The position numbers were made by a program, and so were the translations under genes. Of a stretch of 45,817 nt of DNA, positions 11,117 to 18,995 are shown piece after piece; position 1 is the stretch's first letter; every line of letters starts with the position of its first letter. The notes below the pieces were generated by a model that searched no databases, was not told where the DNA came from, and saw only the letters and a list, made by a program, of their open reading frames with translations. This DNA is from Actinomycetota bacterium (GTDB lineage: Bacteria > Actinomycetota > Actinomycetes > JACCUZ01), in NCBI GenBank assembly GCA_030841035.1, contig JAVEDI010000081.1, positions 1 to 45,817 on the forward strand, read 5' to 3'.

Positions 11117-12297
11117 CAGCGGACCTGCAGGTGATCGAGGTAGCCCTGCACGTTGCGACGCGTCTCGGCGACCGAGTCACCACCGAACTTCTCCAGCGCC
11201 GCGTCGGCGAGCACCAGGGCCACCATCGCCTCTGCCACGATGCCCGCAGCGGGAACCGCGCAGACGTCGCTGCGCTGACTGATGGCCTGCGCGGCCTCGC
11301 CGGTCGCGACATCGACGGTGTCCAGCGCCCGCGGCACCGTCGAGATGGGCTTCATGGCGGCGCGCACGCGCAAGGGGTCGCCCGTCGACATGCCGCCCTC
11401 GATGCCGCCGGCGCGCGCTGTGCGCCGGTGGATCCGTCCGTCGGCACTGCGCTCGATCTCATCGTGGGCCCGGGAACCGGGCCGACGGGCGGTGCGGAAC
11501 CCGTCACCGACCTCGACGCCCTTGATGGCCTGGATGCCCATCAGCGCCCCCGCCAGCCGGGAGTCGAGGCGCCGGTCCCAGTGCACGTGGCTGCCCAGCC
11601 CGGGGGGCAGCCCGTAGCAGAGCACCTCGACGACACCTCCGAGGGTGTCCCCGGCTCTGCGCGCCGCGTCGATCTCGGCGACCATCGCAGCGCTCGCGGC
11701 GGGGTCCAGGCAGCGCACGGGGTCCGCGTCGAGCCGCGCGACGTCCTCGGGAGTCGGCCAGACGCCGTCGGGAGCATCGGCCTCACCGATGGCGACCACG
11801 TGGCTGACCAGCCGAGCACCGAGGGTCTGCTCGAGCAGCTGCCGGACCACGGCGCCCAGCGCGACGCGGGCCGCGGTCTCCCGCGCGCTCGCCCGCTCGA
11901 GCACGGGGCGGGCGTCGTCGAAGCCGTACTTCTGCATGCCGGCGAGGTCCGCGTGACCCGGGCGGGGCCGCGTCAACGCGGCGTTGCGGGCGAGGCCCTC
12001 GAGCTCCGCCTCGCCGACCGGGTCGGGGGACATGACGGTGGCCCACTTCGGCCACTCGGTGTTCCCGACGCGTACGGCGACCGGTCCCCCCTGGGTGCGC
12101 CCGTGCCGCACTCCGCCGAGCAGTTCGACCTCGTCGCGTTCGAACGACATCCGGGCGCCGCGACCGTGGCCAAGCCGCCGACGGGCCAGCGCGTCGGCGA
12201 CGACGTCGGTGCTGACCTCGACCCCGGCCGGCAGCCCTTCGATCGTCGCGACGAGGGCAGGGCCGTGTGACTCGCCGGCGGTCAGCCATCGCAGCAT
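11116..12297 (-). CDS. aroC: Chorismate synthase
   Basis: Chorismate synthase makes chorismate from EPSP using reduced FMN. The 393-residue protein opens [21 protein letters not shown]. It carries the flavin and substrate motifs [31 protein letters not shown] and the C-terminal MKPISTVPR plus [12 protein letters not shown]. The ATG at 12297 is preceded by GGAAGGAT, a reasonable ribosome binding site. It is first in the aro-pepQ-efp-nusB run. The pilus gene cluster lies directly upstream, separated by a hairpin at 12328-12360. Relatives often have aroE next to it; here the pilus locus occupies that place. Confidence 0.97.
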   Translation of the reverse strand: MLRWLTAGESHGPALVATIEGLPAGVEVSTDVVADALARRRLGHGRGARMSFERDEVELLGGVRHGRTQGGPVAVRVGNTEWPKWATVMSPDPVGEAELEGLARNAALTRPRPGHADLAGMQKYGFDDARPVLERASARETAARVALGAVVRQLLEQTLGARLVSHVVAIGEADAPDGVWPTPEDVARLDADPVRCLDPAASAAMVAEIDAARRAGDTLGGVVEVLCYGLPPGLGSHVHWDRRLDSRLAGALMGIQAIKGVEVGDGFRTARRPGSRAHDEIERSADGRIHRRTARAGGIEGGMSTGDPLRVRAAMKPISTVPRALDTVDVATGEAAQAISQRSDVCAVPAAGIVAEAMVALVLADAALEKFGGDSVAETRRNVQGYLDHLQVR

Positions 12298-12327
12298 GGC
12301 GTGATCCTTCCACGGACCGGCACATGC

Positions 12328-12360
12328 GGACGGGCCGCCCGGTGTCCGGACGGCCCGTCC
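12328..12360 (-). terminator. Hairpin terminator after the pilM-N-O-P operon
   Basis: A ten-pair perfect inverted repeat (GGACGGGCCG and CGGCCCGTCC) with a 13-base loop lies 33 bases past the PilP-like stop and 31 bases before aroC. There is no U-tract, which is common for actinobacterial terminators. It separates the pilus operon from the aro genes. Confidence 0.6.
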
Positions 12361-12392
12361 CATCGCTGTGTGCCGGCAGCCCGGCGATGCGG

Positions 12393-13055
12393 CTAGCTCG
12401 AGATCGTCACGGCCTTGGTGCCCGCGATGGTGAACTTCACGTCACCGAACTGGATCACGTTGACCGACCCACCGATGCCGATGACCTTGAAGTACTTGGC
12501 GAAGACCTGGCCCGCCTTCAGGCCCTTGTGCAGGGTGCCGTCGACCTTGATATCGATGGCCTTGTTGTCGGCGGACACCTTGGTCACCTGCACGCGGTAC
12601 GACGGCGAGGCCTGCGGTTGGGCCGGACCGGTGGTGGCCGCTCCGGCTGTCGTGCCGGTCGTGCCCGTCGCCGTGCTGCCGGACGTGCCGGTCGTCGTCC
12701 CGCCGGTAGCGCTCCCGCCCACGGCGGCAGGGGCGATCAGCGGCTTGAAGGGGTCGCGGAAGGCGTGCTGGAGCTTGGCGTCCTTGACCGGGGCGGTCGC
12801 CGCGGGAGTCGGTGCCGTCGTCGGCGCCTCGGCCTGCTGGCTGGGTGCCGCCGTGGGCGCGGCACCCGCTGCCACCGGTGTCGCGTCCTGCCCGCCACCG
12901 GAGAACAGGAGGAACCACGCCAGGATGGCGACGACGATCACGCCGGCTGCTCCCAGCAGGATCAGCAGGCCGCGTCGGCCCTCACCGGGTGACTCTTCCG
13001 GTTCGTTCGGCTCCGTCATCCGGATCTGACCGGGGACGAATGTCGTGTCAGTCAT
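12393..13055 (-). CDS. PilP-like pilus alignment-complex protein
   Basis: The 220-residue product has an acidic cytoplasmic N-terminus, one membrane helix at about residues 29-52, a long Ala/Thr/Pro/Gly linker and a C-terminal beta domain (about 150-220). The linker contains the short motif RDPFKPL, which is characteristic of PilP/GspC-type proteins. The beta domain ([19 protein letters not shown] and [14 protein letters not shown]) looks like the homology region of those families. It is last in pilM-pilN-pilO, 20 bases after pilO, where Gram-negative operons carry pilP. No outer-membrane secretin exists for it to bind, so the partner must differ. The ATG at 13055 is used; an in-frame ATG at 13019 is possible. 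Confidence 0.7.
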   Translation of the reverse strand: MTDTTFVPGQIRMTEPNEPEESPGEGRRGLLILLGAAGVIVVAILAWFLLFSGGGQDATPVAAGAAPTAAPSQQAEAPTTAPTPAATAPVKDAKLQHAFRDPFKPLIAPAAVGGSATGGTTTGTSGSTATGTTGTTAGAATTGPAQPQASPSYRVQVTKVSADNKAIDIKVDGTLHKGLKAGQVFAKYFKVIGIGGSVNVIQFGDVKFTIAGTKAVTISS

Positions 13056-13075
13056 GATGGGTGTCCGTCCCTGTC

Positions 13076-13768
13076 CTAGTTGACCGCACCGGCGGCGGGT
13101 GCCGTACCAGTGGCCGGTGCTGTGCCGGTGGCGGGTGCTGTGCCGGTGGCGGCGGTCGGCGTGGTGGCAGCCGCGGCGGCGTGCACCATGAAGACACGCC
13201 CGGTGAGGGTCAGGTCGACCACGCTGGACGCCGTGACGGCCGGATCAGTGGTCAACGAGAAGCCGGTCACCATGAGCACCCGCCGCAGCCGCTCCAGCCG
13301 GTCCACGAAGTCCTCGACCTCGCTGTAGCTGCCGGCCACCTTGAGGTTCAGCGGCACCTGCAGGAGCTGCTCGGTCGACGCGGAGGCGGCCGGGGCGGCC
13401 ACGGGCGCGGCGGTCGTGCTGGCGACCAGGGCCACCGGGGTGCCAGGGGCGACCGACGTGAGCTCGGCCCCGGACTGCCGTCCGGCCGCCGTCAGCTGCC
13501 GGACGAGGTCGGGCAACGCGGGGTTGTCCGGGATCTGCCGCCGGATGGCAGCAAACTCCGCCTCCCGCTTGGGCAGCTGCGGTGCCAGCGCCTGCAGCTC
13601 GTGCAGCTTGCTGCGCAGCTGAGCGTTCGCCTCCTGCGCGGAGTCGTTCTGCCTGCCCAGGTCGGCGGCCTCGCTTCGCTTGGGTGCGATGAGAAGGAAC
13701 CAACCGGCGGCGAGGACCGCGAGAACCGCGACCATCGCCACGAGTGACCACTTGCGTGACTCGGTCAT
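13076..13768 (-). CDS. pilO: PilO-like type IV pilus inner-membrane protein
   Basis: PilO pairs with PilN to form the membrane alignment complex linking PilM and PilC to the pilus. The 230-residue protein has a short cytoplasmic start, a membrane helix (residues 9-27), a coiled coil (about 32-75) and a ferredoxin-like C-terminal domain (LNLKVAGSYSEVEDFVDRLERL, then TGFSLTT). The last 25 residues are a low-complexity tail of repeated ATGTAP units, encoded by an 18-base DNA repeat. It begins one base after the pilN stop. The order M-N-O supports the assignment, since PilO sequences diverge strongly. Confidence 0.88.
   Translation of the reverse strand: MTESRKWSLVAMVAVLAVLAAGWFLLIAPKRSEAADLGRQNDSAQEANAQLRSKLHELQALAPQLPKREAEFAAIRRQIPDNPALPDLVRQLTAAGRQSGAELTSVAPGTPVALVASTTAAPVAAPAASASTEQLLQVPLNLKVAGSYSEVEDFVDRLERLRRVLMVTGFSLTTDPAVTASSVVDLTLTGRVFMVHAAAAATTPTAATGTAPATGTAPATGTAPAAGAVN
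13098..13151 (-). repeat. Three tandem 18-base repeats in the pilO 3' end
   Basis: Three adjacent 18-base units (13098-13115, 13116-13133, 13134-13151). The last two are identical and the first has four differences. They encode the hexapeptide ATGTAP type repeat at the PilO C-terminus. Copy number could vary by slippage without a frameshift. Confidence 0.85.
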
Positions 13769-13769
13769 G

Positions 13770-14465
13770 TCAGCTGCCCGCCTTCTGGTCGAAACGCCGC
13801 GACAGCGCGTCCTCGGTGATGGTCACCTGTGACGTGAACGTCTTCGCCGGAACGCCGCTCGGGCCCGTCAGCTGCTCGTCGTCGGTGGAATCGGTGAAGT
13901 AGGCCTGGGTCCAGCCGCGCTCGCGAGCGAGCACCTGCAGCCAGGTGGCGACGTCGTTGTGCCCGTAGGCCTTGCCCTCGAACGTCACCGTGCCGATGCC
14001 AGCGGCCGGGTAGGTTGTGGTCGTGGTCGTCGGCGCACCCGCGACGGGTGCCGCGTCGGTCGTCTGCGTGGCGACCACGTTGGTGAGCCACACCTTCGAG
14101 GGGATGCGCAGGCTCAGGTCGTTGAGATAGAACGACCAGCGGATCTCCTGTGCCATGGCTTGCGACCGCTGCAGCTTGGCGGCGTCGACTTTGGCGATCA
14201 CGGCCGGAACGTCCGCGTACTTGCCGGTCTGCGTCTGGAGCGAGGCTCCTTGCGCCTTGGTGGCGTCGAGATCCTGCTGCGCGCGGGAGACCTGGCTGCC
14301 CGCGGCGACCACGAGCAGGACGACGACACCGACCGCGGCGAGGACACAGCCCGCGAGGCCCCCCTGCAGCTTGCGCAGGCGACGCTGCTCGCCGATCTCC
14401 GGCGGCAGCAGGTTGACGACGGGGAGCGTGCCCACCCCGCTCCGGGTCAAGGTCTGCGTGCTCAT
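13770..14465 (-). CDS. pilN: PilN-like type IV pilus inner-membrane protein
   Basis: PilN binds PilM through its cytoplasmic N-terminal peptide and PilO through its periplasmic-side domain. The 231-residue protein carries the diagnostic PilM-binding peptide VNLLPPEI at residues 17-24. It then has a basic stretch, a membrane helix (about 36-58), a coiled coil and a globular domain with YLNDLSLRIPSKVWLTNV. The ATG at 14465 overlaps the pilM stop as ATGA, so synthesis is coupled. A Thr-rich loop (six consecutive Thr) lies near residue 150. Confidence 0.92.
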   Translation of the reverse strand: MSTQTLTRSGVGTLPVVNLLPPEIGEQRRLRKLQGGLAGCVLAAVGVVVLLVVAAGSQVSRAQQDLDATKAQGASLQTQTGKYADVPAVIAKVDAAKLQRSQAMAQEIRWSFYLNDLSLRIPSKVWLTNVVATQTTDAAPVAGAPTTTTTTYPAAGIGTVTFEGKAYGHNDVATWLQVLARERGWTQAYFTDSTDDEQLTGPSGVPAKTFTSQVTITEDALSRRFDQKAGS

Positions 14466-15523
14466 GATGCGGCTCCCAGAGCTAGGCCGACGGGGACCGC
14501 GGCGAGAGGCTGAACGAAGGCGATCTGTTCCGGCGACAGCCCGGTCTTGCCGAGCGTCAAGGAGTGCATGGGGTTGCCGGGCTCCACCGGGATCCGCGTG
14601 GCGACGCGGAGCCGATCCGCCAGCCGGCTCAGGCGCGCGCCGCCGCCGGTCAGGGTGAGCCTCGCGATCGGGGCGGAGCCGCTGGATGCGAGGTAGTAGT
14701 CCAGCGAACCGCGCACCTCGTCCACGAAGGCTGCCATGGTGGCGTCGACGACCCTGTCGGCCGCCTGAGCGCCGAAGCCGTCGGCCGGCTCGGCCGACAA
14801 CCGCTGCTTCATCGCCTCGGCCTCCTCCTGCGGCACGCCCATCCGCTCGGCGACGGCATCGGTGATGTCCTGGCCACCCATCAGCAGGATCCGGACGAAC
14901 TTCGGGACGCCCCCCTGGTGCACGATGATGTTGGTGATGCGCGCGCCGACGTCCACCAGTGCTTCCACCGGCGCGCCGACGCCCAGGTCGTCGAACGCCG
15001 CAACCGACCGGATCACCGCGAAGGACGTCAGGTCGACCATGACCGGAGTGAGTCCGGCCTTCAGGACCGCGGCAAGGTTCGTGTTGACCATGTCGCGGGA
15101 GGCCGCGACGAGCAGCCCCCGCACGAGCCGCGCCCCGGACTCACCGGTGCGCTCCTCGAGCGGGTGGAAGTCGAGCACTGCTGCCTCGACCGGCATCGGG
15201 ATGAGGTCGCTTACCTGGAAGGCGAGCGACTTCTTGAGCTCGTTCCCCGGCATCCAGGGCAGGTCGACCTGGCGCACGATGACCTTCTGGTTGGCCACCC
15301 CGATGACGACCTTCTTGCTGCTGAACTTGGTGTGCGTCCAGAGCTGTTTGATCGCGGCGGCAACGGCGTCGGCACTGACTACCTCGCCGTCACGGACCGC
15401 ACCGTCAGGAAGGGCCACCTGGCCGAACTTCTCCAGGGTGACTCGTCCCTTGCCAAACGACAGCTCTGCGGCGCGTACGCCCGAGGTCCCGATGTCGAGA
15501 CCGATGGCGGATCGTCCTGCCAC
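14462..15523 (-). CDS. pilM: PilM-like actin-fold pilus assembly ATP-binding protein
   Basis: PilM is a cytoplasmic actin/FtsA-like protein that binds PilN and contacts the pilus motors. The 353-residue product begins MAGRSAIGLDIGTSGVRAAEL, the phosphate 1 motif of the actin fold. It has LVDVGARITNIIV (phosphate 2) and LTLTGGGARLSRLADRL (adenosine motif). The FPMPVEEAV-like segment appears as LIPMPVEAAVLDF. The ATG at 15523 follows GGGAAGGAAG. It is first in pilM-N-O-P and is preceded by a sigma-28-like promoter element at 15589-15617. Confidence 0.95.
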   Translation of the reverse strand: MAGRSAIGLDIGTSGVRAAELSFGKGRVTLEKFGQVALPDGAVRDGEVVSADAVAAAIKQLWTHTKFSSKKVVIGVANQKVIVRQVDLPWMPGNELKKSLAFQVSDLIPMPVEAAVLDFHPLEERTGESGARLVRGLLVAASRDMVNTNLAAVLKAGLTPVMVDLTSFAVIRSVAAFDDLGVGAPVEALVDVGARITNIIVHQGGVPKFVRILLMGGQDITDAVAERMGVPQEEAEAMKQRLSAEPADGFGAQAADRVVDATMAAFVDEVRGSLDYYLASSGSAPIARLTLTGGGARLSRLADRLRVATRIPVEPGNPMHSLTLGKTGLSPEQIAFVQPLAAVPVGLALGAAS

Positions 15524-15588
15524 GATCGCTTCCTTCCCACTGGCGGCTCACACCGCGTGGTGACCCGTTCGGGTCGTGTCAAGGAAGT

Positions 15589-15617
15589 GGATCGACCGCC
15601 CGGGGACGCTCCTTGAG
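15589..15617 (-). promoter_or_regulatory. Sigma-28 (FliA/WhiG)-like promoter of pilM-N-O-P
   Basis: Minus strand CTCAA (15617-15613), 16-base spacer, GTCGATCC (15596-15589). It shares -35, spacer and -10 core with the elements before the second pilin, pilA, pilT and the roadblock operon. The predicted transcript start is near 15582, about 60 bases before pilM. Confidence 0.6.
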
Positions 15618-15625
15618 CGATCGAC

Positions 15626-16420
15626 TCAGGCGAGCACCTGATCGAGGTAAAGGTCTGCCAAAGCGCCGCCGGCAAGGATGGCGGCCAGCGCACCGGCGAG
15701 CATGTAGGGGCCGAACGGGATCTGCGACTTGCGTCCGGCTCGCCGGAGCGCCATCAGCGCCACACCGACGACGCCGCCGAAGAGGAACCCGAGGAAACCG
15801 CCCGTGATGACCTCTCCCCAGCCGAGGTATCCCAGATAGAGGCCCAGGACCCCGGCCAGCTTGACGTCGCCGAAACCCATGCCGGCCGGGTAGACGAAGG
15901 CCAGCAGGAAGTAGAAGCCGAACAGCGCCGTCATTCCCAGCAGCGCCCGCAGGAAGGATCCCGGGTCGTGCTCCCCGAGTGCCGCCAGTCCCAGCAGCCC
16001 CGCGGCGACCGGGTAGGAAGGCAGCACGATGGCGTTGGGCAGCCGCTTGACGTCCAGGTCGATGAGGGTGAGGGCCACCCCGATCGCCCCGAGGTAGAGG
16101 AATGCCGGCAGCTCGCCATGCCCCCCGATGCGCCCGGCGAGCACGGCGAAGACTGCAGCGGTCCCGAGCTCGACCAGCGGGTAGCGGATGCTGATCGGCT
16201 CAGCGCAGTCCCGACAACGGCCTCTCAGCAGCAGCCAGCTCAGCACCGGCACGTTGTCCCGCGCACGTACCCGTGCCTGACAACCCGGACAGCGCGAGGC
16301 CGGCCTCACGACCGACTCGCCACGTGGCACCCGCCAGATGACGACGTTGAGGAAGGACCCCACGAGCAGTCCCAGCAGCGCACATCCACCGATCAGCGCT
16401 ACCAGCACCGCGCGCTCCAT
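15626..16420 (-). CDS. pilD: Prepilin peptidase / N-methyltransferase (A24 family)
   Basis: This membrane aspartyl protease removes the leader after Gly in type IV prepilins and methylates the new N-terminus. The 264-residue protein has the N-terminal methylase domain with its zinc cysteines C44, C47, C69 and C72. The catalytic aspartates are D121 (TLIDLDVKRLP) and D185 in the GMGFGDVKL motif. Six to eight membrane segments are evident. It processes the four or five prepilins encoded just upstream. The ATG at 16420 sits almost on its GAGGA; a GTG four codons later has better spacing. It is separated by 104 bases from the PilX-like gene, where I found no convincing promoter. Confidence 0.96.
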   Translation of the reverse strand: MERAVLVALIGGCALLGLLVGSFLNVVIWRVPRGESVVRPASRCPGCQARVRARDNVPVLSWLLLRGRCRDCAEPISIRYPLVELGTAAVFAVLAGRIGGHGELPAFLYLGAIGVALTLIDLDVKRLPNAIVLPSYPVAAGLLGLAALGEHDPGSFLRALLGMTALFGFYFLLAFVYPAGMGFGDVKLAGVLGLYLGYLGWGEVITGGFLGFLFGGVVGVALMALRRAGRKSQIPFGPYMLAGALAAILAGGALADLYLDQVLA

Positions 16421-16524
16421 TCCTCGACCACCACACCGACGCTTTCATGCTAAGGAGAACCTCGGTGGGCTGGTCTGAGGACTCGCCGTTCGCCGCGGCC
16501 ACGGCTTGTGGTCCGCGCAGGTGC

Positions 16525-18297
16525 TCAGCGGTACTGCGGTGATATCTCGCCCGTGTAGTTGCCGGCCCACTTCGCGTCGGTCCACTGCGGGAAGTACGGC
16601 GGCGATGCGAACCGGAGCCGCTTGTCGTAGCGATAGTCCTTCAGATAGCCGGTGGACGGCGGGTTGCCCTGCCCGACGATCCCGCGCCACTTCTGGGCGA
16701 TCGATCCCCGGACATACAGCTTGCCCTGGTAGGTGCCGTCGTTGTAGGTCTGCACGAAGAAGCTGTGCTGCAGCGTCTGGATGGAGGCCGAGATCTGGAT
16801 CCCCTTGGTCGGGTACGCCACGTTGTTGTTGTCCACGTCGCCATACCTTCTGGGCCATCCCGCCACCTCGTTGGGATTGTCGTCCCAGCCCCAGGTGGTG
16901 CAGTTGCCCCTCCGGTCCCTGGCCTGGCAGTCCCAGGTGTCGACCATCGGGTGGAAGACCTCCACGGAGTTCGCCGCGACCAGGCCGAGCATGTCGGTGC
17001 CCGCCAGGCCGCTGGCGAGGACCACGTCCCCCGTCACGGTGATGGAGTTGGAGGCCGCCAACGTCACACGCCCCTTGACCACGCCCTCGACGTAGACGTT
17101 TCCTTGGCCACAGCGCTGTGTTGCGAGAGTCGCGTTGAGGTCATAGGTGTATGTCGTCGCACTGTTGCCGGTATAGGTGCCGAGTGGCAGGCCGTCCCCG
17201 ATCTCGCCGGACAGGCACTGATGAACGCCGGCAGTGCCGCCCTTGACGTAGATGACCTGGTCGTTGGGCACTGCGACGGTGACGCCCATCGGGTTGTTGC
17301 CGCCGCACGCCGGTGTCGTCAGCGACTCCTTGCTCCAGACCGTCATCTGACCGCTGGCGAGGAACTTGATCCGCGTAGCTCCGGAGTACTGGCAGCCCGG
17401 GTAGTTCTTGAACTGGTCGCTGTTGTCGGGAAGGCTCTTGGTCGCCGCCCACGTCGGCCAGCTGCCCGCGTAGTCGCCGCCGTTGCCCGTACGGTCGCAG
17501 TTGCCATAAGTGCTCGGGTCGCCGGCCTTGGCCTTCTTGCAGTCCGGGTCGCTCGTCTCGAGACCCTGGGCAAACTTGGGCTTCACGCCGCCGACGCTCG
17601 TGAACAGCGGCGTGTCGTTCATGTGAGCGGGGCCGTCGAGCACGTCACCTCCGATGAAGGTGATCTCTCTGCAGCCGGAGCTTGTCGAGTTCGCGTCGCG
17701 CCCGGCCCACCAGTAGGCGGCGCAGTCGGGATCCATCGTTCCCGGGTAGGACTGCTTGTTGTCCGGGTCGGCGTCCTCGTGGTCGGTGTAGTACAGGAAG
17801 TCCGTCGAGCCACCACGGCCGACACCGACCTGCAGCGTCCGGGTTCTGCTGCCGACTCGACCCGTCGAGGTCACCTCGACGACGCCATTGCTCTCGAGCT
17901 GCGACGGGTCGATGTCGTAGTGGAACTCCCCAGCGGCTGCGCTCGCGGAGTCGATGCGCTTCCAGCCCACCGGGGTAGACGAGTTCCAGCCGCAGGTGTT
18001 CGGGCCGGTGTTCGGACCCTTCAGCGCGATGTTCAGGCAGTCGATCGGCGTGCGTGCATAGTTGTCGTTGCGGTTGAGGTAGCCGATGTAGTCGTCCACG
18101 CCCGCCTGCGCAGCGGCCAACGCGCCGTTCCAGTCCTGGTTCGTCCGGGAGAAGCGCTGCGTGTTCATCGCATAACCCAAGGCTGCGAAGGCGAACATGC
18201 TGCCGATGATCATGCAGACGACGACCATGACCAGGGCAAAGCCCTCCTCGTCGCCGGCTCGCCGGCGATCCCACAGCTGCCAGATCATCATCTTCAT
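16525..18297 (-). CDS. Large PilX-like pilus-associated protein (putative tip adhesin)
   Basis: A 590-residue protein with a PilX-type N-terminus: a short basic/acidic leader, DEEG then FALVMVVVCMIIGSMFAF, a class III cleavage site after G19. The Glu normally at mature position 5 is replaced by Met, as in PilX/GspK-type minor pilins. The long C-terminal part has at least a dozen cysteines and short repeated beta-strand stretches such as GNVYVEGVVKGRVTL and NSITVTGDVVLAS, suggesting a beta-helix or bactofilin-like fold. It is the last gene of the minor-pilin operon, and its start overlaps the PilW-like stop as ATGA. By analogy with other pilus tips it may be the adhesin; that is inference. Confidence 0.8.
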   Translation of the reverse strand: MKMMIWQLWDRRRAGDEEGFALVMVVVCMIIGSMFAFAALGYAMNTQRFSRTNQDWNGALAAAQAGVDDYIGYLNRNDNYARTPIDCLNIALKGPNTGPNTCGWNSSTPVGWKRIDSASAAAGEFHYDIDPSQLESNGVVEVTSTGRVGSRTRTLQVGVGRGGSTDFLYYTDHEDADPDNKQSYPGTMDPDCAAYWWAGRDANSTSSGCREITFIGGDVLDGPAHMNDTPLFTSVGGVKPKFAQGLETSDPDCKKAKAGDPSTYGNCDRTGNGGDYAGSWPTWAATKSLPDNSDQFKNYPGCQYSGATRIKFLASGQMTVWSKESLTTPACGGNNPMGVTVAVPNDQVIYVKGGTAGVHQCLSGEIGDGLPLGTYTGNSATTYTYDLNATLATQRCGQGNVYVEGVVKGRVTLAASNSITVTGDVVLASGLAGTDMLGLVAANSVEVFHPMVDTWDCQARDRRGNCTTWGWDDNPNEVAGWPRRYGDVDNNNVAYPTKGIQISASIQTLQHSFFVQTYNDGTYQGKLYVRGSIAQKWRGIVGQGNPPSTGYLKDYRYDKRLRFASPPYFPQWTDAKWAGNYTGEISPQYR

Positions 18298-18995
18298 TCC
18301 TCGTTCGCACGCACGACGGCGTCATGGTTGGGGAGCGCGACGCGCAGGACGTACGTGCTGCCGTTGCCGCCTACGCCGCTCTTCGCCACGGTCACGGAGA
18401 TGTCTATCGAGTCGACGACCTCGAGCTGCGCGGCGGTCAAGGTGGCACCGGTGAGCTTGTTCCCCAGCGCGTCGTAGTAGGTGAAGATCGGGTCCCCGCT
18501 CAGCACCACGCCTCGCGCCAGCACCTTGCTCGGAACGACACAGCCGGGGCCCGGGGCGCAGTAGATGTACACCGGTTTGGTCGGATCAGCGACTGGCATC
18601 GGGCGCTGCACCGTCTGGCTGAGCACCCCGCTTGACACGCTGTAGGTGACCTTGCTCGGTCCGATGGCGTTGTTCGCGTTGTCGATGTTGGCGTAGAACC
18701 GGATGGATGTGGGTGTGGCCTCGATGAAGGCTGCCGTCTCGACTGAGGTGGTGTCGAAGAGCTGGCTCGGCAGGATGGCAGTGCGCAGCGTCCGTCCCAT
18801 CGACGAGATGGCGATGCGACCGTCGTTGATCTCTTCCAGTCGGCCCTGCGTGCCCTTCGTCGTCCGAAGCGAGCCGAGGTACAACGTGGCACACGTCACG
18901 AGCACGATGCTCGTGAGCACCGTGGCGACCATCACCTCGACGAGGGTGATGCCCCTGTCCGCCCCGTCGCGGGCCATCCTGCCGGGGAGACGCAT
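18294..18995 (-). CDS. PilW-like minor prepilin
   Basis: The 233-residue protein has a class III prepilin leader ending DRG, then ITLVEVMVATVLTSIVLVT: cleavage after Gly, Glu at mature position 5, and a hydrophobic helix. The rest is a beta-rich globular domain with two cysteines (YCAPGPGC). The pattern of a helix followed by substitution of short beta strands matches PilW/GspJ-type minor pilins. The correct start is the ATG at 18995, which shares one base with the stop of the gene before it; the same frame stays open far upstream but inside that gene. Four overlapping genes make one minor-pilin operon. Confidence 0.85.
   Translation of the reverse strand: MRLPGRMARDGADRGITLVEVMVATVLTSIVLVTCATLYLGSLRTTKGTQGRLEEINDGRIAISSMGRTLRTAILPSQLFDTTSVETAAFIEATPTSIRFYANIDNANNAIGPSKVTYSVSSGVLSQTVQRPMPVADPTKPVYIYCAPGPGCVVPSKVLARGVVLSGDPIFTYYDALGNKLTGATLTAAQLEVVDSIDISVTVAKSGVGGNGSTYVLRVALPNHDAVVRANEE

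Noticed and set aside
16421-16524. A sigma-28-like promoter for the prepilin peptidase gene
   Set aside because: CTCAG occurs, but no G(C/T)CGA core lies 16 bases downstream; the gene may be read from the minor-pilin operon.
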